Part shown: one piece after another, positions 57,230-64,000 of the stretch | Numbering within the stretch: the stretch's first letter is position 1 | Layout: each line of letters opens with the position of its first letter | NCBI RefSeq assembly: GCF_033958435.1 | Contig: NC_134160.1 | Coordinates: 15,487,001-15,551,000, forward strand | DNA: 64,000 nucleotides | DNA from: Carettochelys insculpta | Lineage: Eukaryota > Chordata > Testudines > Carettochelyidae | Direction of reading: 5' to 3' | Position numbers and translations under genes: made by a program | The notes under the pieces: model-generated | Database searches by the model: none | Told to the model about the DNA's origin: nothing | What the model saw: only the letters and a program-made list of their open reading frames with translations

Positions 57230-58623
57230 AAAGGACCGCTGTCGAGAGACGGGTATCCTCTTGGAATACCCTGTGAAGGGCGTAATGTTTGGCGAAGGTG
57301 TCATAGGATGACCAGGTCGCCACTCTGCAGATGTCTTTTAACGCAATGCCCTTGAAAAAGGCTGTTGATGCCGCCACCGCCCTGGTGGAGTGTGCCCTAG
57401 GCGGGGCCAGTAAAGGACTCTAAGTTCGTAGCACATTTTTATACAGGATACGATGTGCTTCGAGATTCTCTGCGAAGAGAGACCTTCTCCTTTTGACCTG
57501 AGAGCGAGAGAGACTAGGAGTCTATCCGTTTTTCGGAAGGACTTAGTCCTGTCTATATAAAAAGCCAGCGTCCTCCTCACGTCCAGGAGGTGTAGGCGCG
57601 CCTCTTTGTTTGAGTTATGAGGTTTTGGATAAAATGAGGGTAAGACTATAGGTTCGTTAATATGAAACTCTGAAGAAACTTTCGGAACAAAGGCTGGATG
57701 CAGCCGTAAGGTTAGCGCCTCCTTCGAAAATACTGTGCAGGGTGGCGCTGCCATAACTGCCGCGAGCTCGCTCACCCTGCGAGCTGACGTGATTGCAAGA
57801 AGGAAGGTCGTCTTTATCGTAAGGAGACAGAGGGAAACTGTGGGTAAGGGTTCAAACGGTGGTCATGTTAGCGTGTTAAGCACCAGGTCCAAGCTCCACG
57901 AAGGTGGAAGCGGTTTCCGAGGGGGGGGTACAGGTTTACCAGCCCCTTCAGGAACCTGGTAACGATGGGATGGGCGAACACCGTAGGCCCTTCCTCTTCA
58001 TGTCGGAAAGCCGATGTAGTGGCAAGGTGGACCTTCAACGAGGATAGGGAGAGGCCGCCTCTCTTGAAGTCTAGTAAGTATTCTAATATTACAGGTATAG
58101 GCACAGCAAGGGGAGCTAACTGCTTGGTAGAACACCATGCAGTGAATCGAGTCCATTTCTGCTTGTAGGTCTTCCTGGTGGAAGTCCTTCTGCTACTTTC
58201 TAGGACTTGTTGCACTCCCTCCGTACATGTGCTCTCTAGGGAGATGAGCCATCGATTAACCATGCTTGCAGTCACAGGCCTGGGGGGTGTGGGTGCACTA
58301 TAGACCCCTGGGCTTGCGTGAGCAGGTCTGGTGCCACCGGAAGGGGCATCGGTGGGTGGTCCGACATGCGCAGGAGTAAGGGGAACCATTGTTGTCGATC
58401 CCAAGTTGGGACTACTAGGATCATGCGGGCTTTCTCTCTCCTGGCTTTCTGCAAGACCTTGTGGATGAGCACTGTGGGAGGAAATGCGTAAAGCAGGGGG
58501 CCCTTCCACGAGATTGCGAATGCGTCCTCCAGGGACCCCCGTCCCAGTCCTGCCCTGGAGCAGTATTGTGGGCACTTCTTGTTGCGATGAGTGGCAAACA
58601 GGTCTACCTGGGGAAACCCCCAT
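57230..58623 (-). pseudogene. C tyrosine recombinase, two frameshifts
   Basis: The N-terminal part lies at 57868-58623 (STCTEGVQQVLESSRRTSTR, then SLKVHLATTSAF). The core is at 57338-57775 (SELAAVMAAPP, FYPKPHNSNK). An extra G in the G-run at about 57923 separates them. A five- to six-base loss near 57421 shifts the C-terminus, so the HxxR box and Tyr fall in another frame. The start overlaps the RNase H frame by about 350 bp, the normal DIRS arrangement. Confidence 0.85.
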
Positions 58624-60473
58624 GCATGAAAAATTGGTTGTAGCAGATCAGAACGGATCTGCCACTCGTGTGTGAGTGCGAAGCGCCTGCTCAACTGGTC
58701 TGCCTGCACGTTGTGAGCGCCTGGTAAATACGAGGCTTTCAAAGTTATATTGTTGGTGATCCACCAGTTCCACAGCCGGACTGCTTCCGCACATAAGGCA
58801 CGGGACCGAGCTCCTCCTTGTCGATTTATATAAAACATGGTGGAGGTATTGTCTGTATTGATCCCGACTACTTTGCCTTGTATATAGTCTCGAAAGTGTT
58901 TGCAGGAGTTGAACACTGCTCTGAGCTCCAGTATATTTATATGCAGCGACTGTTCCGTAGGGGACCACAGTCCCTGCGTCACCTTTTCGCCCATGTGTGC
59001 TCCCCACCCTATGTGGGAGGCGTCGGTGGTGAGAAAGATAGATATTTGTGGTTGATGAAAGGGTACCCCTGTTAGCATGTTCTTGGGGTTCACCCACCAT
59101 TGCAGGGATCTGCGCACCTCTGTCGTGGGCAACACCACCCTGCGGACGGTGTGTGCTGCCGGTTTGTAGACGCTCGCCAGCCAATGCTGCATGCTGCGCA
59201 TATGCAATCCGGAGTTCTGTACTACCAACGTTGCTGCTGCCATATGGCCTAGCAGCTGTAAGCACGTTAGAACCAGCACCGTCGGGCTGAAGGTGATAAC
59301 TTGTACGAGGGAACCAATGGCGCGAAAGCGGGCATCCGGTAGATAAACCCTTGCTGTGATGGAGTTTATGCGTGCCCCTATGAACTCTATGTCCTGTGTG
59401 GGGTCGATCTTTGACTTCGCCAGGTTGATGACCAGGCCCAGCGAAGAGAACGTGCTTGCTGTAACGCATATCATGCATAGTACCTCTTCCTTCGAGGCCC
59501 CTTTCAGTAGGCAGTCGTCCAGATATGGGAATATAAACACCCCCTGTCTGTGCAGGTAGGCTGACACCACTGCCAGGGTCTTGGTAAAGACTCTGGGGGC
59601 CGAGGAGAGGCCGAACGGCAGAACCTTGTATTGGAAATGTTCTTTGCCGACTATAAACCGGAGAAAACGTCTGTGAGCCGGGTGGATTGTTATATGGAAA
59701 TACGCGTCTTGTAAGTCGAGGGCTGAGAACCAATCTCTATCATCCAGTGCCGTAAGTATAGAGGCGACTGTGATCATCCGAAAGCGTTGTTTGCGCAAGT
59801 ACCGATTGAGGCCTCGAAGATCTAGGATGGGCCTCCAGCCTCCTGTTTTTTTCTCTGTAAGGAAGTATCTTGAACAGAACCCTTTCCCTTGGAGTTGCTC
59901 CGGCACTCTTTCCACTGCCCCTATAAGCATAAGATGGTCCACCTCCTGCTTGAGTCTCGCTTCGTGGGAGGCGTCCTTTAGATGGGACCTGGGTGGAGGT
60001 CGTGGCGGTGGGAGTGACTGGAAGGGGATCGCGTAACCCGTGGCTATGATCTCCAGTACCCATTTGTCTGTGGTGATCTTTTGCCACTGGGCGTAGAATG
60101 GTCGGAGGCGATGATGGAACATTAGCTTTGGATGACATTGCGCGATGGTAGTGATAGTGCAGCCCTCAATCTGTCCGTCAAACTTGTTGCCTTCGGCCCT
60201 GCCCCGAGGAGGCACGGCTCTGTTGGGAACGTCGCATGGGAGTTCTGTACTGTTGGTGCTGTTGATGCCGCCCTTGCTCGTAGCCCCTTTGGTAGTGAGC
60301 ACGCTGGGGTTGATATGGGTATCGTCTTTGCTGAGGGTAATACTTTTTCTTCCTGTATGGAGGGGTATAAATCCCCAAGGTTCTGAGAGTAGCCCTTGAG
60401 TCCTTACTGGAATGAAGGACCGAATCAGCTGATTCAGCAAACAACTTCTGCGTGTCAAAGGGGAGATCGACAA
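58272..60473 (-). CDS. DIRS reverse transcriptase-RNase H, intact frame (copy C)
   Basis: A 733-residue uninterrupted frame, the only complete one of the family here. RT spans about residues 120-370: motif A ALDLQDAYFHITIHP with Asp253, LPFGLSSAPRVF as motif B, and the catalytic box YLDD at 317-320. RNase H spans about 475-600, with TTDAS (Asp484), LELRAVF (Glu516), TDNTS (Asp541) and VQADQLS (Asp592). The enzyme would copy the element RNA and remove the RNA strand. The start overlaps gag by about 300 bp in another phase and the end overlaps YR. How translation of the overlapping frame starts is not visible. All seven catalytic acids listed are present. Confidence 0.9.
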   Translation of the reverse strand: MSISPLTRRSCLLNQLIRSFIPVRTQGLLSEPWGFIPLHTGRKSITLSKDDTHINPSVLTTKGATSKGGINSTNSTELPCDVPNRAVPPRGRAEGNKFDGQIEGCTITTIAQCHPKLMFHHRLRPFYAQWQKITTDKWVLEIIATGYAIPFQSLPPPRPPPRSHLKDASHEARLKQEVDHLMLIGAVERVPEQLQGKGFCSRYFLTEKKTGGWRPILDLRGLNRYLRKQRFRMITVASILTALDDRDWFSALDLQDAYFHITIHPAHRRFLRFIVGKEHFQYKVLPFGLSSAPRVFTKTLAVVSAYLHRQGVFIFPYLDDCLLKGASKEEVLCMICVTASTFSSLGLVINLAKSKIDPTQDIEFIGARINSITARVYLPDARFRAIGSLVQVITFSPTVLVLTCLQLLGHMAAATLVVQNSGLHMRSMQHWLASVYKPAAHTVRRVVLPTTEVRRSLQWWVNPKNMLTGVPFHQPQISIFLTTDASHIGWGAHMGEKVTQGLWSPTEQSLHINILELRAVFNSCKHFRDYIQGKVVGINTDNTSTMFYINRQGGARSRALCAEAVRLWNWWITNNITLKASYLPGAHNVQADQLSRRFALTHEWQIRSDLLQPIFHAWGFPQVDLFATHRNKKCPQYCSRAGLGRGSLEDAFAISWKGPLLYAFPPTVLIHKVLQKARREKARMILVVPTWDRQQWFPLLLRMSDHPPMPLPVAPDLLTQAQGSIVHPHPPGL

Positions 60474-62423
60474 TCTTCGCCTGCAGATCCCTCGGGATAC
60501 CAGATGTCTGAAGCCAGGATTCCCTGCGCATGACCACTGCCGTAGCCGTTGAGCGTGCCGCCGTATCTGCTATGTCCCGGGCGATCTGAACTCCTGTCCT
60601 CGAGGCTGCGTAGCCTTCCTGCACGATGGCCTTCAGCACTGGCTTCTTATCCTCTGGAAGCGAGTCCATGAGGGAAGTCAGCCTGGAGTAATTGTCAAAG
60701 TTATGGTTCGCTAGGTGTGCTGCGTAATTTGCCACTCTCAACAGTAGGGTAGAGGAGGAGACCACCTTTCTGCCAAATAACTCTAGCTTCTTGGCATCTT
60801 TGTCCGTTCCCCCTGTCTTGTACTGAGAAGTTTTCGACCTCTGTTGAGATGATTCCACCACCAGAGAATTTGGTTGTAGGTGACTGAACAGGAACTCCGT
60901 GCCCTTTGCTGGTACGAAGTATTTTTTATCCGCTCTCGTTTATAGGCGGAGCGGACGCAGGGGTCTGCCATATCGTGGTAGCGGACTCCATAATTGCTTC
61001 ATTGAGCGGAATAGCTATTTTGGAAGAGGCCGGAGGTCTCAGGTTTTTGAGGAGCTTATTGTGCTTCTCCTGCACCTCTGCTGTTGGGATGCCTTGCGTA
61101 AAGGCTACCCTTTTAAACAGCTCTTGGAACTGTTTGAGATCGTCCGGGGGGTGGACATCCCCCGGGGCCGTAGCCTCATCGGGGAAGGATAGAGAGGAAC
61201 CACTGGGGTAAGCCTCTCTGGATCCCTCTGGGTCCTGTTGATGGTGATACATCTTCTTGCTGGAGGCTTGCGAGGGGAAATCTCGGGGTTCCAGAATCAA
61301 CTCCCCCCGAGATATTTTGCGTTTCCGTCCCCGTCCGCGATTGCCCTCGGGGATAGTGAGCTGTCTGGGGGGACCTGTCCCTGGGGGTGTGCTGTCTATG
61401 CCCAGCATGATGGGGCGACCATGGCAATGCGGGCACAGTTCCTGGGATGGAGACCTGGACCACTCTTGAGGCGCATACCCCCAGAGTCTGGGGGAGCGAG
61501 ATCATCTAGGTGATTGAGACAATGGTGAGACTGATTTGTGGTAGTACTCCAGGGGGTCAAATCCCAGAAAAGGTGAGGGTGGCCCGAGCCATGGTGACGC
61601 TGGCTGGAGGAACGGGGAGGGAGGCTCAGGGTAGACTGGGGGAGACCCCTGCCTCCTTGTTGGAGTTCGCAGCATAAGGGGAGGACTTAGAGAGAGCAGC
61701 CCTGCAGCCCTGTCTGGAGAAGGGCTGCAGTGCCGGGTTTTCTCTGCTGCCTTTCCCCTCCCCTCTGGGGCTGACTCCGCCCCTTTCCACGCCAGGGATC
61801 TCAGCCCCGCTGTTAGCACCGCGCTCGGCACGCTTCGCTGCGGTGCCGCGTGGGTGGTCTCCCCCGGTGCCTGCAGGCCGCGTGCCCGCGAGCTCTGCAC
61901 CATCGGCGCGCCCCGGGGGTCTGTGCCGCTAGCTGCGGTGCCGCCAGTTCCGGCGCTTGCCTGGCTGCCCCTCTGACCGCAGTGCGGGCTGGCTGTTTGA
62001 TTATCGGAGGCTCAGCCTCTGCCACATGCGCTTCCGCGCCGCTGCCGCTTGTCTGTGATTGCGGTTGGGGACTATGTGCTGCACCCGTCCCGCTCGCTGT
62101 GGCTGCTGGCAGGGATCGGGTTGGAGAGAGCTTCCTCCGTTTCTGCACTGATGGGGTGAGGGAAGCCACCTCCTTTTATGGGCCCCTGCGGGTCCCTCTT
62201 GTTGGGGCTGCTCCAGCTCGTCTGGCTGGAGGGCCTTGTCAAAGAGCAGCATTTTTAGCCTCATTTCTCTGTCCTTCCTTGCTCTAGCCGTGAGCTTTGC
62301 GCAGAAGGAGCATTTCTGGGTGACGTGAGATTCCCCCAGGCACCTAATACACTGACTGTGCCCATCCGAGGCCGGCATAACTTTGCGGCATGACTCACAC
62401 TTCTTGAATCCTGAAGAGGACAT
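60178..62423 (-). pseudogene. C gag, broken
   Basis: It starts at 62421-62423 (MSSSGFKKCESCRKVM) with CxxC pairs CESC, CIRC..H and CSFC. The pieces are 62001-62525, 61813-62169, 61502-61903, 60926-61408 and 60178-60861. The stop between 61502 and 61408 is a TGA after SQSPR, in frame with both sides, so this copy shows that the middle of gag is one continuous frame in the parent element. Other breaks are single-base losses or gains near 62170, 61900 and 60950. Confidence 0.83.
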
Positions 62424-62570
62424 TGCGGTGAGTCTTTGAGTTGTTAATAGGGTACTTAGCACCTTCTCTGTGCTTGTTCCCCTCTCAGACCCAGCCTGCT
62501 GCAGCAGGAGGCCTAATGGCCTCACGTCCCTGGGCCTCCGCTACTCCTCTTGTTACTAAGGCTTTTATAT

Positions 62571-62590
62571 ACTTTTTTTTTTTTTTTTTG
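62571..62590. repeat. T-tract in the leader of C
   Basis: About 20 T in a row at the position conserved with A and B. Confidence 0.88.
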
Positions 62591-62689
62591 CAATAAGAAA
62601 AACAATAAGCTAACTTAAAGACTGAAAAGAAACTCTAAAAACACTTAAAACATTAAATACGCTGACTCTGGCCGCAGCCTGAGAGGATT

Positions 62690-62882
62690 CCGTCTGCAGC
62701 CGATGGCGGTTAAGGAGGAACTGGTGGGGACCGGATCGCGCATGTGGCCGGGAGCGCGCAAGGGAGCGGCGCGCACCGGCGTATGCGCAGTCCGGCAGAA
62801 ACTTCTGGAAAGATCCGATCTGCGGCGCCGGGGCGAGCCCGACACCTATCGTAGAGCACCCACGGGGACACTCGAGGAAGAA
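62690..62882. repeat. Right inverted terminal repeat of C
   Basis: CpG-rich repeat with GGGAGCGCGCAAGGGAGCGG and CATGTGGCCGG, inverted relative to 56872-57020 and ending CTCGAGGAAGAA. It keeps the part near GATCGCGCATGTGG that the left repeat lacks. Confidence 0.85.
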
Positions 62883-63166
62883 TGGCTGATCGGAAGCACA
62901 GCAGAAGGGGCTTCCTGGTGACCCAGGAGCCCTGTGTGTCGACACAGGGCCGCACAGTGAATCCGCACAGCTTTTTTGTTGAGAGATTGTCGGAAAAGGC
63001 ATTCTGCCTTGAGGGGGAGATGCACAAAGCCATCAACAACAGTGTGGAGTTCTGTTGACAGTATTCCGACAGAATGCATTTTTAGTGTGGCTGCTCCACA
63101 GGTTGTCGACAAAACACCTGTTTTGTCAAAAAAATAAATAAATTCTCTAGCGTAGACATAGCCTTA

Positions 63167-64000
63167 GAATTTCACCTACATATAAAGTTAGTGTCACATA
63201 CCACACTGTGAAGAGGACGTACGAGAAAAACCTGCTACAAACTCAGCCATTAAAAGCTTATATTATTCAGAATGCCAATGTTATAAAGTTCAGATTTGTG
63301 CAATCCAGTTTCTTTTGCAATATAAACATCTGACATTTCTAATCAGATTATGCTTGGTAAAGACTTTCCCTTCTTAATAATGCTTTTAGCCACACTGATT
63401 TGTAATCCCTTTGTAATATGTGGCATCTCTTCTGATGCTCTATAAAAGATGCTATACAAATGAGGTCCATTTGATCAAGATATTTCCTTCTAGAAACATT
63501 AAGATGAAAGCCCGATTTCACTACAAGTCAAAACATAATCATAACCTCCATTTTATACAGCTACCAGTTTTGCTTATTCTACTTCAATTTAGAATAGACA
63601 ATAGCACCAGAAATAGATAATAGCACCAGAAACCATTTTTGAGCAGATGGAGGAAACACTGGCTGCTCAACTCATTATGCCAAGGATACTGCATTTTATA
63701 TTGACACGTTAAGTAGTGCCAAGTTACAATTAAGAGCAAAGAACCACAGTAGTGAAAGCCTTACATTAAATGTTGTATAAGTTTTCAAACAGTGTAACTT
63801 AAGGTTATTATAGGTGTATATAAACAGATGAGGCTGCAATCAACACAAAAGTAAAGGTGAAATATAGAAGTAATAGTTTCCACCTCAGAGTTTCTCATCT
63901 GGTTATTCACGATATCTTTGCCTTGATCTGAGTAGCTGAGCTGAGTGTGCCAGATAGTTTCAATGGACATACACTACCTGTTGTCTAGCTTGCTTGTGCA
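63167..64000. other. Non-coding stretch, no feature recognised
   Basis: AT-rich DNA after the MITE. It contains a short direct repeat ATAGCACCAGAAA near 63602-63632. Nothing else was recognised. Confidence 0.5.

Larger units (their letters stand above)
56872..62882 (-). mobile_element. DIRS retrotransposon copy C (about 6.0 kb), nested in a MITE
   Basis: A full-length DIRS element, clearly more diverged from A and B than they are from each other. The left tip is GAAAGAGAAGTTACTCACCG and the right tip is CACTCGAGGAAGAA. GAA is present at both junctions, and removal rejoins the MITE as GTTGACA-GAA-TGGCTG. It has both terminal repeats, an ICR, an uninterrupted RT/RNase H frame, a YR with two frameshifts and a gag with several. 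Confidence 0.92.
56840..63163. mobile_element. Harbinger-like MITE split by DIRS copy C
   Basis: The left end GGCTATGTCTACAC at 56840 and the right end GTAGACATAGCC ending at 63163 are inverted repeats flanked by a TTA duplication (56837-56839 and 63164-63166). Without copy C the MITE is about 310 bp: 32 bp to the left and about 280 bp to the right of the insertion. Inside are further GTTGACAG/CTGTCGAC-like inverted bits. TTA duplication is typical of PIF/Harbinger elements. Confidence 0.82.

Overview
The window looks like intronic and intergenic DNA of a reptile, most probably a turtle. It holds four split exons of one vertebrate host gene, many CR1 LINE copies, SINE-like repeats with the motifs familiar from turtle genomes, and seven copies of DIRS-type (tyrosine-recombinase) retrotransposons. 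No bacterial or viral genes were seen. The taxon is inferred from repeat content and was not tested by a search.

Host gene: on the minus strand, four exons encode part of the disordered N-terminal half of Pumilio homolog 1 (PUM1), in the order 46224-46131, 44945-44844, 20507-20356 and 15332-15194. Splice sites and phases agree between all four. The intron between the second and third exon is about 24 kb and is swollen by transposons. No other PUM1 exon was recognised, so the remaining exons lie outside the window or were missed.

DIRS elements: all seven copies have their coding strand on minus, the same strand as PUM1. Three are fairly young: A (6161-12263), B (32355-38375) and C (56872-62882). 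Each has inverted terminal repeats, a compact internal complementary region (ICR) that joins the complements of both tips, and gag, RT/RNase H and tyrosine recombinase (YR) reading frames. Read on the minus strand the order is gag, then RT/RNase H, then YR. Four are old and degenerate: D0 (1 to about 13010), D1 (2780-6140), D2 (about 28900-39904) and D3 (about 49243-53905). D1 and A both sit inside the gag gene of D0, 20 bp apart. B sits inside the gag gene of D2. C sits inside a Harbinger-like MITE. In each case the junction carries a GAA trinucleotide and no longer target duplication, as expected for recombinase-mediated integration of a circular intermediate. No copy is complete: B has an intact YR frame, C has an intact RT/RNase H frame, and A and B share the same RT stop and the same gag frameshift.

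Other repeats: CR1 copies at 1512, 16168, 18480, 21890 and 24780; MITEs with ends like GGCTATGTCTAC at 2865, 39905 and 56840; Tigger/pogo-like elements at 21372 and 43961; a hAT-like element at 26992 inserted in CR1; a 0.9 kb element with TACTCCTGGG ends at 42710; and three palindromic SINE-like repeats at 24597, 26501 and 52792, the last with a perfect 12 bp target duplication.
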